A stretch of DNA of 64,000 bases from Agromyces italicus DSM 16388 (GCF_000421545.1 NZ_ATXF01000005.1:62001-126000), one strand, 5' to 3'; shown: positions 34,552 through 44,220, numbered from the stretch's first letter. Notes: generated by a model from the sequence alone, not told the origin. Numbers and translations: made by a program.

Positions 34552-36285
34552 ATGCTCGGAAGACTCCTACTCAAATATCTCAAGCCCTACTGGTTGCTCC
34601 TCGTCGGCGTTCTGGTGTTCCAGTTCGCCTCGGCCATCGCGACCTTCAACCTGCCCAGCCTGAACGCCGACATCATCGACAACGGCGTCTCGAAGGGCGA
34701 CACCGACTACATCTGGTCGACCGGCATGCTGATGCTCGCCATCTCGCTCGGTCAGATCACCGCGTCGATCATCGCCACCTACTTCGCAGCGAAGGCCGCG
34801 ATGCAGGCCGGCCGCGACATCCGCGACGACGTCTTCGAGCGCGTCTCGAGCTTCTCCGAGCGCGAGGTGTCGAAGTTCGGCCCGGGCTCGCTCATCACCC
34901 GCAACACGAACGACGTGCAGCAGGTGCAGATGCTCGCGATGATGGGCGCCACGTTCCTCGTGACCGCCCCGATCCTCGCGGTCGGCGGCATCATCATGGC
35001 GCTCCGGCAGAACGTCGAACTCTCGTGGCTCATCGCGGTCGCCGTTCCGGTGCTCCTCCTCATCGCGGTCGTGGTCATCAGCCGCATGGTGCCGCTCTTC
35101 CGCAGCTACCAGCACAAGCTCGACAACGTGAACCGCATCATGCGCGAGCAGCTCACGGGCATCCGTGTGGTGCGCGCGTTCGTGCGCGAGCCCATCGAAG
35201 AAGCGCGCTTCAGCGGGGCGAACACCGACATCATGGTGATCGGCCGCAAGGTCGGCTCGCTGTTCGTGCTGCTGTTCCCGTTGTTCATGCTCGTGCTCAA
35301 CGTCACCGTCGTCGGCGTCGTCTGGTTCGGCGCGATCGAGGTCGACGCGGGCACCGTGCAGATCGGCACGCTGTTCGCGTTCATGCAGTACGTGATGCTC
35401 ATCCTCACCGGCGTGCTCATGGCGAGCTTCATGACGATCATGATCCCCCGCGCCGCGGTCTCCGCCGAGCGCATCAGCGAGGTGCTCGACGCCGACACGT
35501 CGCTCATGCGCCCGGCGAACCCGATCACCGAGTTCCCGGCGCCCGGCACGATCGAGTTCACCGACGCCGAGTTCACCTACCCGGGCGCCGAGCACCCGGT
35601 GCTCTCGGGCATCACCTTCGGGGCCGCCCCCGGCGAGACCGTCGCGATCGTCGGCTCGACCGGCGCGGGCAAGACGACGCTGGTCTCGCTCATCCCCCGC
35701 CTGTTCGACGTGACCGGCGGCAGCGTGAAGGTCGGCGGCGTCGACGTGCGCGAGGTCGACCTCGAGCATCTGTGGGCGACGATCGGCCTCGTGCCGCAGC
35801 GACCGTTCCTGTTCACCGGCACCGTGGCATCCAACCTGCGATTCGGTCGTGAGGATGCCACCGACGACGAGCTGTGGCACGCGCTCGAGATCGCCCAGGG
35901 CCGCGACTTCGTCGCGGAGATGGAGGGCGGGCTCAACGCGAAGATCTCGCAGGGCGGCACCAACGTGTCGGGCGGCCAGCGGCAGCGGCTCGCGATCGCC
36001 CGCGCGATCGTGCACAACCCCGGCATCCTCGTCTTCGACGACTCGTTCTCGGCGCTCGACCTCACGACCGACGCCAGACTCAGGCAAGCACTCTGGAGGG
36101 AGTTGCCGAACGTGACGAAGATCGTGGTCGCGCAGCGCGTCTCGACCATCACCGACGCCGACCGCATCGTCGTGCTCGACGACGGTGGCATCGTCGGCCT
36201 CGGCACCCACGACGAGCTGCTCGCCACGAGCGAGACGTATCGCGAGATCGTCGAATCCCAGCTCGGAGTGGAGGCCGGCGCATGA
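34552..36285 (+). CDS. ABC exporter half-transporter A (degenerate Walker B)
   Basis: A 577-residue type IV ABC exporter subunit with six transmembrane helices (about 15-300) and one ATPase domain. Walker A is GSTGAGKTT near residue 367, and the Q-loop has LVPQRPFLF. The signature VSGGQRQRL is canonical. Walker B reads ILVFDDS, so the catalytic Glu is replaced by Asp. This matches the degenerate-site subunit of heterodimeric exporters such as TM287/288, BmrCD and LmrCD. GGAG precedes the ATG. The substrate could be drugs, lipids or peptides. Confidence 0.93.
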   Translation: MLGRLLLKYLKPYWLLLVGVLVFQFASAIATFNLPSLNADIIDNGVSKGDTDYIWSTGMLMLAISLGQITASIIATYFAAKAAMQAGRDIRDDVFERVSSFSEREVSKFGPGSLITRNTNDVQQVQMLAMMGATFLVTAPILAVGGIIMALRQNVELSWLIAVAVPVLLLIAVVVISRMVPLFRSYQHKLDNVNRIMREQLTGIRVVRAFVREPIEEARFSGANTDIMVIGRKVGSLFVLLFPLFMLVLNVTVVGVVWFGAIEVDAGTVQIGTLFAFMQYVMLILTGVLMASFMTIMIPRAAVSAERISEVLDADTSLMRPANPITEFPAPGTIEFTDAEFTYPGAEHPVLSGITFGAAPGETVAIVGSTGAGKTTLVSLIPRLFDVTGGSVKVGGVDVREVDLEHLWATIGLVPQRPFLFTGTVASNLRFGREDATDDELWHALEIAQGRDFVAEMEGGLNAKISQGGTNVSGGQRQRLAIARAIVHNPGILVFDDSFSALDLTTDARLRQALWRELPNVTKIVVAQRVSTITDADRIVVLDDGGIVGLGTHDELLATSETYREIVESQLGVEAGA

Positions 36286-38417
36286 GCTCCCGCACAGCAG
36301 ACGCGAACAAGAAGGCCAAGCCCGAACCCGAGCTCACCGAAGAGGAGCGCCTCGAGATCGAGCTCGGCGAGCAGGCGCGCATCAACGCCGACGACTGGTC
36401 GGGCGCGGTCGCGCCCGGCAAGGCGAAGAACTTCGGCCAGAGCTTCGGCCGACTCGTCGGCCTCCTGAAGCCGCACGCCTTCGCGTTCGTCTTCGTCTCC
36501 ATCCTCGGCGCCCTCGGCGTCGTGCTCACCGTACTCGCGCCGAAGGTGCTCGGCGAGGCGACGAACCTCGTCTTCGAGGGCGCCGCCTCCAGCGCGCTGG
36601 GGCAGCAGTTCCCCGCCGGCACCTCGCAGGAGCAGGTCGTCGAGGCGCTGCGCGCCGCCGGCCAGACCGACTTCGCGAACATGGTCGCCGCGATGGAGAA
36701 CTTCCAGGTCGGGGCGGGCGTCGACTTCGTGCGGCTCAGCCAGGTCGTGATCCTCGTGCTCGGGCTGTACTTCCTCGCCTCGGTGCTCACCTGGCTGCAG
36801 GGCTACGTCATCAACGTCATCATGGTGAAGACGATGTACCGCCTGCGCGAGTCGGTCGAGGCGAAGATCAACCGCCTGCCGCTCAGCTACTTCGACAAGG
36901 TGCAGCGCGGCGAGCTGATCTCGCGCGTCACGAACGACATCGACAACATCACCCAGACGATGCAGCAGTCGCTCTCGACCGTGGTCACCTCGGTGCTCAC
37001 CGTCGTCGGCGTGCTCATCATGATGTTCTCGATCTCGTGGCAGCTCTCGCTCGTCGCCCTCGTGTCACTGCCGCTCATGGCCGTGATCTTCGGCATCATC
37101 GGGCCGAAGTCGCAGAAGGCCTTCGGCATCCAGTGGCGCAAGGTCGGGCGGCTCAACGCCCGGGTCGAAGAGTCGTTCTCGGGCCATGCACTCGTCAAGG
37201 TCTTCGGTCGCGAAGAGACCTCGCGCGCGGCGTTCAAGGCCGAGAACCAGGAGCTCTACGAGGCCAGCTTCAAGGCGCAGTTCCTCTCGGGCATCATCAT
37301 GCCCGGCATGATGTTCATCGGAAACCTCACCTACGTGGGCATCGCCGTGCTCGGCGGCCTCATGGTCGCGAGCGGCCAGCTGCGACTGGGCGACGTGCAG
37401 GCGTTCATCATGTACTCGCAGCAGTTCACCCAGCCCCTCTCGGAGCTCGGCGGCATGGCGGCGGTCGTGCAGTCGGGCACCGCCTCGGCCGAGCGCGTCT
37501 TCGAACTGCTCGACGAAGACGAGCAGGAGCCCGACGCGAAGAACGCCCCGGCACCGGTGGACGGTGACGGCACGATCGTGTTCGACCACGTGGCGTTCTC
37601 GTACTCGCCCGAGCACCCGCTGATCACCGACCTGTCGTTCCGGGTCGAGCCCGGGCAGACGGTCGCGATCGTCGGCCCGACCGGCGCCGGCAAGACGACG
37701 CTCGTGAACCTCATCATGCGGTTCTACGAGCTCGACGGCGGGCGCATCCTGCTCAACGGCCAGAACATCGCCGAGCTCACCCGTCGCGACGTGCGGGCGA
37801 AGACCGGCATGGTGCTGCAAGATCCGTGGCTGTTCGCCGGCTCGATCCGCGAGAACATCCGGTACGGACGCCAGACGGCGACCGACGACGAGGTGCTCGC
37901 CGCGGCGAAGGCGACCTACGTCGATCGCTTCGTGCACTCGCTGCCCGACGGCTACGACACGAAGCTCGACGAAGACGCCTCGAACGTGTCGGCGGGTGAG
38001 AAGCAGCTCATCACGATCGCCCGCGCGTTCGTGGCCCAGCCGAGCGTGCTCATCCTCGACGAGGCGACGAGCTCGGTCGACACCCGCACCGAGCTGCTGC
38101 TGCAGCACGCGATGGCCGCGCTCCGCCAGGGTCGCACCTCGTTCGTGATCGCGCACCGTCTCTCGACGATCCGCGACGCCGACCTCATCCTCGTGATGGA
38201 GCACGGCGACATCGTCGAGCAGGGCGACCACGAGCAGCTCATCGCCGCGAAGGGCGCGTACTACCGCCTCTACAACTCGCAGTTCGAGCAGGCGGCGACC
38301 GACCTCGACGCCGAGCAGGCGCTCGGCGACGGAACGGTCGTCACCGCGTCCGACGCCGAGCCGCAGGCGGGTCTTCTGAAGGGCATCGAAGCGGAGATGG
38401 CCGACGAGATCGAGTAG
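36282..38417 (+). CDS. ABC exporter half-transporter B (partner subunit)
   Basis: A 711-residue exporter subunit. A 60-residue charged N-terminal extension precedes six transmembrane helices with an enlarged first extracellular loop (about 100-155). The ATPase domain follows (GPTGAGKTT, LQDPWLFAG, Walker B VLILDEATSS with Glu). Its signature is NVSAGEKQL instead of LSGGQ, so it complements subunit A: one full site is built from this Walker A/B with A's signature. The start overlaps A's stop as ATGA and GGAGG lies seven bases before it. A hairpin follows the gene. Confidence 0.93.
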   Translation: MSSRTADANKKAKPEPELTEEERLEIELGEQARINADDWSGAVAPGKAKNFGQSFGRLVGLLKPHAFAFVFVSILGALGVVLTVLAPKVLGEATNLVFEGAASSALGQQFPAGTSQEQVVEALRAAGQTDFANMVAAMENFQVGAGVDFVRLSQVVILVLGLYFLASVLTWLQGYVINVIMVKTMYRLRESVEAKINRLPLSYFDKVQRGELISRVTNDIDNITQTMQQSLSTVVTSVLTVVGVLIMMFSISWQLSLVALVSLPLMAVIFGIIGPKSQKAFGIQWRKVGRLNARVEESFSGHALVKVFGREETSRAAFKAENQELYEASFKAQFLSGIIMPGMMFIGNLTYVGIAVLGGLMVASGQLRLGDVQAFIMYSQQFTQPLSELGGMAAVVQSGTASAERVFELLDEDEQEPDAKNAPAPVDGDGTIVFDHVAFSYSPEHPLITDLSFRVEPGQTVAIVGPTGAGKTTLVNLIMRFYELDGGRILLNGQNIAELTRRDVRAKTGMVLQDPWLFAGSIRENIRYGRQTATDDEVLAAAKATYVDRFVHSLPDGYDTKLDEDASNVSAGEKQLITIARAFVAQPSVLILDEATSSVDTRTELLLQHAMAALRQGRTSFVIAHRLSTIRDADLILVMEHGDIVEQGDHEQLIAAKGAYYRLYNSQFEQAATDLDAEQALGDGTVVTASDAEPQAGLLKGIEAEMADEIE

Positions 38418-38434
38418 TCCGAACACGGCGACAC

Positions 38435-38468
38435 GATGAGCGGGTGCCCCACGGGGCATCCGCTCATC
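38435..38468 (+). terminator. Terminator hairpin after the ABC exporter operon
   Basis: GATGAGCGGGTGCCCC (38435-38450) pairs with GGGGCATCCGCTCATC (38453-38468), 16 bp with one G-T pair, starting 18 bp after the stop. A few Ts follow (ATGTCTTG). Confidence 0.75.
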
Positions 38469-38506
38469 ATGTCTTGCGCCGCGTCGCGGAGGGGGAGAAT
38501 GGAACG

Positions 38507-39850
38507 GTGACGCTCCTTCCCCAGCCGGTCCGCCCGTGGCGGTTATGGCTGGTCTGGGGCGTCAGCGTCGCCGCGTACGTCGTCTCGGTGACGAACCGCA
38601 CCTCCCTGTCGGCGGTCGGCGCCGACGCGGCGGTCAGGTTCGACGCGGATGCCTCGACGCTGTCGATGTTCGCGGTGATCCAGCTGGCCGTGTACGGCGG
38701 CATGCAGATCCCGGTCGGGATCCTGCTCGACCGTTTCGGAGCGCGCCCGATCGTCTCGGCCGGCATGGCGCTCATGGCGTCGGGCCAGCTCGTGATGGCG
38801 CTGTCGACCGATGTCGGCACCGCGATCATCGCGCGCGTGCTGCTCGGTGCGGGCGATGCCGCGATCTTCCCGAGCGTGCTGCGTGTCGTCGCGACCTGGT
38901 TCCCGCAGCAGCGCGCGCCGCTCATGGTCCAACTCACCGGCATCCTCGGGCAGACGGGGCAGCTCCTCGCGCTTCTCCCGATGGCGGCGCTCCTGCACGC
39001 GACGAGCTGGACGGTCGCGTTCGGCAGCCTCGCCGGCCTCGGCGTGCTCTTCACGATCCTGACGTTCGCGATCGTGCGCAACCACCCGCCGACGAGCGAT
39101 GCGGATGTCTCGGTGAACACCGAGACCGGAGCGATCGCCGTCGTCCGCTCCTCGGCCGACCTGCGCCAGGGGTTCCGCGAGTCGTGGGGGCACCCGGGCA
39201 CCCGGCTCGCGTTCTGGTCGCACTTCACGACGCCGTTCGCGGGCACGGCGTTCGTGATGCTCTGGGGGTTCCCGTTCCTGACCGCGGGTGAGGGGTTGAC
39301 GCCCGCGATGGCGTCGCTCGTGCTCAGCGCGTTCGTCGTGTTCGGCATGCTCGTCGGCCCGGTGATGGGGGCGCTCTCGAGCCGGCACCCGCTGCGCCGC
39401 TCGCGCATGCTGGTGCTGCCGACCATCGCCATCCAGGCGGTCGTCTGGCTCGTCGTCATCGCCTGGCCGGGCCCCGCCCCGCTGTGGTTGCTGTTCGCGC
39501 TCGCGCTCGCGCTCGCGACCGGCGGGCCGGCGTCGATGATCGCCTTCGATCACGCCCGCACCCACAACCCGAGCCACCGGCTCAGCACCGCCACGGGCAT
39601 CGTCAACGGCGGCGGGTTCATCGCCGGGCTCATCGCGATCTTCCTGATCGGAGTGGCGATGGATGCGCAGGGCGCCGGAACCCCCGAGACGTACTCGCTC
39701 GAGGCGTTCCGTCTCGCGTTCCTCATGCAGGTGCCGCTGTGGATGGTGGGGACGGCCTTCATCGTCGTCGAGCGGCGGCGCACGCGCGTGCGGATGGGGC
39801 TCGACGAGCCGCGGCGGCGTCGGGGAGGTCGCGACCGCGATCCGGACTGA
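38507..39850 (+). CDS. MFS transporter
   Basis: A 447-residue permease with about 12 transmembrane segments. After the first helix comes TNRTSLSAVGADAAVRF, then the motif-A loop LLDRFGARP and RVLLGAGDAAIFPSVLRVV. ATWFPQQRAPLMVQLTGILG is reminiscent of the nitrate/sugar-phosphate type MFS branch. The substrate is unknown. The GTG at 38507 fits the first helix; GAGAAT lies six bases before it, and a GGAGGGGGAG purine run is also near. An upstream ATG at 38444 would start inside the preceding terminator. Confidence 0.85.
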   Translation: MTLLPQPVRPWRLWLVWGVSVAAYVVSVTNRTSLSAVGADAAVRFDADASTLSMFAVIQLAVYGGMQIPVGILLDRFGARPIVSAGMALMASGQLVMALSTDVGTAIIARVLLGAGDAAIFPSVLRVVATWFPQQRAPLMVQLTGILGQTGQLLALLPMAALLHATSWTVAFGSLAGLGVLFTILTFAIVRNHPPTSDADVSVNTETGAIAVVRSSADLRQGFRESWGHPGTRLAFWSHFTTPFAGTAFVMLWGFPFLTAGEGLTPAMASLVLSAFVVFGMLVGPVMGALSSRHPLRRSRMLVLPTIAIQAVVWLVVIAWPGPAPLWLLFALALALATGGPASMIAFDHARTHNPSHRLSTATGIVNGGGFIAGLIAIFLIGVAMDAQGAGTPETYSLEAFRLAFLMQVPLWMVGTAFIVVERRRTRVRMGLDEPRRRRGGRDRDPD

Positions 39851-40028
39851 CGCACAAGAAAGCCCTTGGCGAGCAATCCTCAAGATCATCTTGACAGCCG
39901 AGCGCGGGTCGCGGAAAGCTATGCCCTAGGGTCCGCAGAGAGCGCCAGGGGCGTGATGATCAGGCCGTCGCACGACGAGGTCATCACGATCCGACCTCGG
40001 CCGAGAGACGGGCCGAAGGAGTCCGCTC

Positions 40029-43000
40029 ATGCCCGGAAACCGCTCCATTCGCACTCGCGTCGGCTTCGTCGTCGCCGCATTCGCGTTGACGCTCACGATG
40101 CTGAGTCCCGTCGGCGCCAGCGCCGCCGAGGACGACGGCGCACTCGACATGTACACGGCCGAGGTCAGCGGGACGGAAGCCGCCGAGCTCGCCGCGGCCG
40201 GGTTCGACGTCACGAACCGCACGGTCACCGAATCCGGTGTGACCGTCGACCTCGTCCTCACGGCCGGCGAGGCGAAGGGCCTCAAGGCCCGCGGTCTCGA
40301 CGTCGCGGTCAAGAAGAACAAGGACGGCAAGTCCGCCCGTCAGCTGGCGGCCGAGCAGGCCGCGTCGGGCTACAACGTCTGGCGATCCTGGGACGAGGAC
40401 GGCGGCATCCGCGACGAGCTCTACCGACTCGCGTCCGAGAACCCGCAGTTGGTCAAGCTCGTAGTGCTCGGTCACACCTACGAGGGTCGCGAGATCATCG
40501 CGTTGAAGCTGACCCAGGGTGCGAGGGGCATCGCCGACGGGGCCCGACCTGGCGTGCTGCACAGTTCGACCCAGCACGCTCGCGAGTGGATCTCCACAGA
40601 GGTCAATCGCAGGCTCGCGAACTGGTACATCGACCGGTGGCGGGCCAACGACAAGGAGATCCGGGACCTGCTGCGCAACAACGAGATGTGGTTCGTCGTC
40701 GTGGCCAACCCCGACGGCTACCAGTACACGTTCGACCACGAGCGGCTCTGGCGCAAGAACCTGCGCGACAACGACGGCGACGGCAAGATCACGCGCGCCG
40801 ACGGGGTCGACCCCAACCGCAATTACCCCGAGCACTTCGGCTACGACGAGGAAGGCTCGTCGTCGCAGATCTCGAGCGACACCTATCGCGGCCCATCGGC
40901 AGGATCCGAACCCGAGACGCAGGCGATGATCTCGCTGTTCGACCGCGCCGACTTCTCGTTCCAGATCAACTACCACTCGTTCGGGCAGTGGCTGCTGTAC
41001 GCAGAGGGCTGGCAGACCGGAACGCCGACCGCCGATGACCCGATCTACTCGACGCTGTCCGGCAACCGCGACAACCCGGCCATCCCCGACTTCGAGCCGG
41101 GACTGTCGTCGGACGTGCTGTACGTGACCAACGGCGAGACGACCGATTACGCCCACGCCCAGCGGGGCGCGCTCGCCTGGACGCCCGAGCTCGGCGAAGG
41201 CCTTCCGGCCGGGGGCGGGTTCGTGTTCCCCGACGACGAGGCGCAGGTGCAGGCGGAGTTCGAGCGCATCCTGCCGTTCTCACTCGACGTCGCGAAATCC
41301 GCGGCGAACCCCACCGAACCCGTGTCGCACCTCGGCCTCGAGACGAAGCCCTTCTACCTGGAGAGCGATGACACGTACAAGGCGGGCCTGCCGCTCGCGG
41401 ACTTCACGTTCGACTACTCCTACGGCGACCCGCAGGAGGTGCGCGTCATCGCACGGCGCAGCCTGGGCGACGTCACGCTGAACTACTCGATCAACGGAGA
41501 CCCCGCGGTGAGCGTGACCACCGAAGAGTGGGCCGGCGGCGACCGCTACGGCGGCACGACGGGCGTGCACTACCGGATCATGAGCGGTGTCGTCACGGGA
41601 ACCGAACCGGGCGACGAGGTCGAGGTCTGGTTCGAAGGCGGCGGCGAGACCAGCGACTCGTTCACGTACCAGGCCGTCGAGGAGTCCGGCGACGACGTGC
41701 TGATCATGGCCGCCGAGGACTACACGGGCGCCTCTCCGGTGCAGGCCGGCGGACCGAACCACCTCGGCTACTACCAGGACGCGCTCGATGCGAACGGGAC
41801 CGGATATGACGTCTACGACGTCGACGCGCGGGCCCGGACGGCTCCCGACGCCCTGGGGGTGCTCTCGCACTACGACGCCGTCATCTGGTACACCGGCGAG
41901 GACCTCGTCACCCGCGAACCCGGCTGGGCCGGCGGCAACGCCTCCCGACTGGCGATGGACAACACCCTCGAGATCCGCGACTTCCTCAACGAGGGCGGCC
42001 AGGTGCTCTACACCGGAAAGTACGCCGGCACCCAGTATGCGGCCGCGGGTCTCGCCGGCAACCAGTTGTACGACCCGACGGCGGCGAATGCACCGTGCCG
42101 CACGAGCGAAGGCATCCTCGAGCGGTGCCGGCCGCTCGGCGGGTCGGGCGACGGTATGAACGACACGCTGCAGTACTGGCTCGGCGCCTATCTCATCGTC
42201 GACGATGCCGGCACGGCCGAGGACGGAAGCCTCCTCGACGCCCTCGGCGTCGACTCCCCGTTCACCGGCATCGACTGGAGCTTCAACGGTGCCGACAGTG
42301 CCGACAACCAGGACCACAGCAACTCGTTCATCACGACGAGCGGCATCCTCGACCCGGCGGTGTACCCGCAGTTCGAGAGCTGGGTCGCCGGCAGGTGGGA
42401 TCGCGAGGGCGGACCGTTCGAGCCGCGCACCGGTGAGGCGTACGCGTACTCGCAGATCGGCGACGTGTCGTACAAGCGCTTGACGAACACGATCGATGTG
42501 CCGGCCGGCGGCGCCACGATGTCCTTCTGGACGTCGTACGACACCGAAGCCGATTGGGACCACGTGGCCGTCGAGGCCCGCACCGCGGGCGGGGGCGACT
42601 GGACGACGCTCGAGGATCTCAACGGGAACACGACGCAGAGCACCGGGGAGAGCTGTCCGGCGGGCTGGAACGAACTCCACCCCCAGGTGGACTTCTACCA
42701 GACGTTCGTCGATGACACGAGCTGCACCCCCAGCGGTACCACCGGTGAGTGGTGGGCCGCCTCCGGCAACTCGGGCGGCTGGCAGCAGTGGTCGGTCGAC
42801 CTGTCGGCGTACGCCGGCGGCTCGGTCGAGCTCTCCATTGCGTACCTCAGCGACTGGTCCAGCCAAGGGCTCGGCGTATTCGTCGATGACATCGAGGTGT
42901 CGACGGGCGAGGGCTCGACGTCGTTCGAAGGTGGCGACACCGGCGGATGGGTGATCCCCGGTCCGCCGCCGGGCAGCGCCCCGAACCCGAACGACTTCAT

Positions 43001-43145
43001 CATCACGACGGCCGCCGGGTTCCCCGAGGCGGCGGTCGTGGCGACCCCGGGTTCGCTCATGACCGGCTTCGGCTTCGAGGGCATCTCCGATGCCGCGACT
43101 CGAGCCGACTGGATGGGCCGGGCGCTGGATCACCTGCTCGACTGA
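40029..43145 (+). CDS. Secreted M14 zinc carboxypeptidase with C-terminal extensions
   Basis: A 1,038-residue exported metallopeptidase. The signal peptide ends near GASAAED, and a propeptide-like region runs to about 115. The M14 domain is about 118-425. Zinc ligands are His and Glu of TQHAREW near 183-187 and His of INYHSFGQ near 313; the catalytic Glu is in WTPELGEG near 387. VDPNRNYPEHFGY carries the substrate-binding Arg. An Ig-like region, a ThuA-like region (DVLIMAAEDYTG) and a MAM/immune-inhibitor-A-like beta-sandwich (QWSVDLSAYAGGSVELSIAY) follow. GAAGGAG sits seven bases before the ATG. It likely degrades external protein. No anchor is seen. Confidence 0.93.
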   Translation: MPGNRSIRTRVGFVVAAFALTLTMLSPVGASAAEDDGALDMYTAEVSGTEAAELAAAGFDVTNRTVTESGVTVDLVLTAGEAKGLKARGLDVAVKKNKDGKSARQLAAEQAASGYNVWRSWDEDGGIRDELYRLASENPQLVKLVVLGHTYEGREIIALKLTQGARGIADGARPGVLHSSTQHAREWISTEVNRRLANWYIDRWRANDKEIRDLLRNNEMWFVVVANPDGYQYTFDHERLWRKNLRDNDGDGKITRADGVDPNRNYPEHFGYDEEGSSSQISSDTYRGPSAGSEPETQAMISLFDRADFSFQINYHSFGQWLLYAEGWQTGTPTADDPIYSTLSGNRDNPAIPDFEPGLSSDVLYVTNGETTDYAHAQRGALAWTPELGEGLPAGGGFVFPDDEAQVQAEFERILPFSLDVAKSAANPTEPVSHLGLETKPFYLESDDTYKAGLPLADFTFDYSYGDPQEVRVIARRSLGDVTLNYSINGDPAVSVTTEEWAGGDRYGGTTGVHYRIMSGVVTGTEPGDEVEVWFEGGGETSDSFTYQAVEESGDDVLIMAAEDYTGASPVQAGGPNHLGYYQDALDANGTGYDVYDVDARARTAPDALGVLSHYDAVIWYTGEDLVTREPGWAGGNASRLAMDNTLEIRDFLNEGGQVLYTGKYAGTQYAAAGLAGNQLYDPTAANAPCRTSEGILERCRPLGGSGDGMNDTLQYWLGAYLIVDDAGTAEDGSLLDALGVDSPFTGIDWSFNGADSADNQDHSNSFITTSGILDPAVYPQFESWVAGRWDREGGPFEPRTGEAYAYSQIGDVSYKRLTNTIDVPAGGATMSFWTSYDTEADWDHVAVEARTAGGGDWTTLEDLNGNTTQSTGESCPAGWNELHPQVDFYQTFVDDTSCTPSGTTGEWWAASGNSGGWQQWSVDLSAYAGGSVELSIAYLSDWSSQGLGVFVDDIEVSTGEGSTSFEGGDTGGWVIPGPPPGSAPNPNDFIITTAAGFPEAAVVATPGSLMTGFGFEGISDAATRADWMGRALDHLLD

Positions 43146-43163
43146 CGCTTCGGCGTCCGAGAA

Positions 43164-43221
43164 GCGAAGCGAATCGAGGCCAGAGGTTTCGATACGCTTC
43201 GCTGGCGCTCCCTCCTCGACC
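43164..43221. terminator. Palindromic element forming a terminator between convergent genes
   Basis: GCGAAGCGAATCGA (43164-43177) pairs with TCGATACGCTTCGC (43189-43202) at 13 of 14 positions. The right side continues as the dispersed element (GGTTTCGATACGC...CTCCTCGACC, to 43221). It lies between the carboxypeptidase and ogt stops, so here the element probably ends both transcripts. Confidence 0.7.
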
Positions 43222-43259
43222 GATGGAGGGTCAGGCGCCGTACCGGGCGGAAGCTCTCC

Positions 43260-43772
43260 CTAGAACAGCCGACCCTGCGCGACGACCGCGGCGCCCTCGA
43301 GTTCGAGCAGTTGCCGCTTGCGCTCGAGGCCGCCCGCGTATCCGGTGAGCGAACCGTCGGCACCGACGACTCGGTGGCACGGCACGATGATGCTGAGCGG
43401 ATTGCGGCCGACGGCGTTGCCCGCACGTCGCGCCAGGTTGCGGTCGCCGAGGCGCACCGCGAGTTCGCCGTACGTCACGGTCGCGCCGAGCGGGATCTCG
43501 CGCAGCATGCCCCACACGAGGTGCTGGAACTCGTCGCCGTCGGGCGCGGTCGGCAGGTCGAACTCGGTTCGTGCACCGGCGAGGTACTCGTCGAGCTCGA
43601 CGCCGAAGCGGGCGATCAGCCCGTCGACGCGCGCTGCGACTTCGACGCCGATCGTGCCGGCGGCCGGCGGGTGCCAGTGGCCCGGAAAGTAGATGCCGAC
43701 CAGCGCCTCGCCCTCCGCGACCACGAGCAGCTCGCCGAGCGGCGTCGGCAGGGTGGCGTGGCGGCGGGACAT
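43260..43772 (-). CDS. ogt: Methylated-DNA--protein-cysteine methyltransferase
   Basis: A 170-residue Ogt-type suicide repair protein that takes alkyl groups from O6-alkylguanine. The active-site block IIVPCHRVVG and the downstream SLTGYAGGLERKRQLLELEG are canonical, and the helix-turn-helix with GATVTYGELAVRLGDRN and the Arg finger region are present. The ATG at 43772 is the first that fits the family N-terminus (TPLGELLVVAEGEALVGIYF) and has GGAGGAGG about eight bases upstream. It is divergent from the DUF1905 gene. Confidence 0.95.
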   Translation of the reverse strand: MSRRHATLPTPLGELLVVAEGEALVGIYFPGHWHPPAAGTIGVEVAARVDGLIARFGVELDEYLAGARTEFDLPTAPDGDEFQHLVWGMLREIPLGATVTYGELAVRLGDRNLARRAGNAVGRNPLSIIVPCHRVVGADGSLTGYAGGLERKRQLLELEGAAVVAQGRLF

Positions 43773-43885
43773 GCCTCCATCCTCCTCCGGAGAAGCCGAT
43801 GCACATCGCCTTTTCGGCAGCGGGAATCGGACCTCGTCGCGCATTGCTCCGCGACGGAACTCGGAGCCGTGACGGTGATGCGACC

Positions 43886-43891
43886 TAGGAT
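43886..43891 (+). promoter_or_regulatory. Leaderless -10 of the DUF1905 gene
   Basis: TAGGAT is followed by six bases and the ATG at 43898. No ribosome-binding site is visible. Confidence 0.5.
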
Positions 43892-43897
43892 GGCCGC

Positions 43898-44212
43898 ATG
43901 CGTGATCCCCGCCCGGCCGCCGGCATGCGCGTCGACTTCACCGCCGTGATCTACGAGTGGTCGGCCAGGCGCAACTGGTTCTTCGTCGATGTGCCGCCCG
44001 AGCCGAGCGCCGACATCTCCGATCGACCGCGGATGCCTCGGGGCTTCGACTCCGCGCGCGTCACCGCGACCGTCGGCGGAACGACGTGGAGCACGTCGAT
44101 CTTCCCATTGGGCGGCACGTATGCGCTCCCGTTGAAGCGCGCGGTGCTGAAAGCCGAGCAGATCGGCGAGGGCGACGAGATCGAGGTCGAGCTCATCGTG
44201 CACGACGACTGA
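43898..44212 (+). CDS. DUF1905 protein
   Basis: A 104-residue small beta-barrel protein. MRVDFTAVIYEWSARRNWFF opens the family match, and VTATVGGTTWSTSIFPLGG and YALPLKRAVLKAEQIGEGD close it. DUF1905 proteins often stand alone or fused to YdeI-like domains; their activity is not established. The ATG at 43898 is supported by TAGGAT six bases upstream; an ATG nine codons downstream is the alternative. It is followed after 14 bp by the MetE/UROD-like gene, which has its own promoter hexamer. Confidence 0.85.
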   Translation: MRDPRPAAGMRVDFTAVIYEWSARRNWFFVDVPPEPSADISDRPRMPRGFDSARVTATVGGTTWSTSIFPLGGTYALPLKRAVLKAEQIGEGDEIEVELIVHDD

Positions 44213-44214
44213 TC

Positions 44215-44220
44215 TACGAT
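44215..44220 (+). promoter_or_regulatory. Leaderless -10 of the MetE/UROD-like gene
   Basis: TACGAT stands six bases before the ATG at 44227, just after the DUF1905 stop. The gene can therefore be transcribed on its own. Confidence 0.5.

Noticed and set aside
39851-40028. A sigma-70 promoter from TTGACA at 39891 for the carboxypeptidase gene
   Set aside because: No acceptable -10 lies 16-19 bp downstream; the CGTGATGA/TCATCACG pair at 39952-39988 is short and unsupported.
40029-43145. Cell-wall anchored carboxypeptidase
   Set aside because: No LPXTG, transmembrane helix or wall-binding repeat is visible at the C-terminus, so it is taken as freely secreted.
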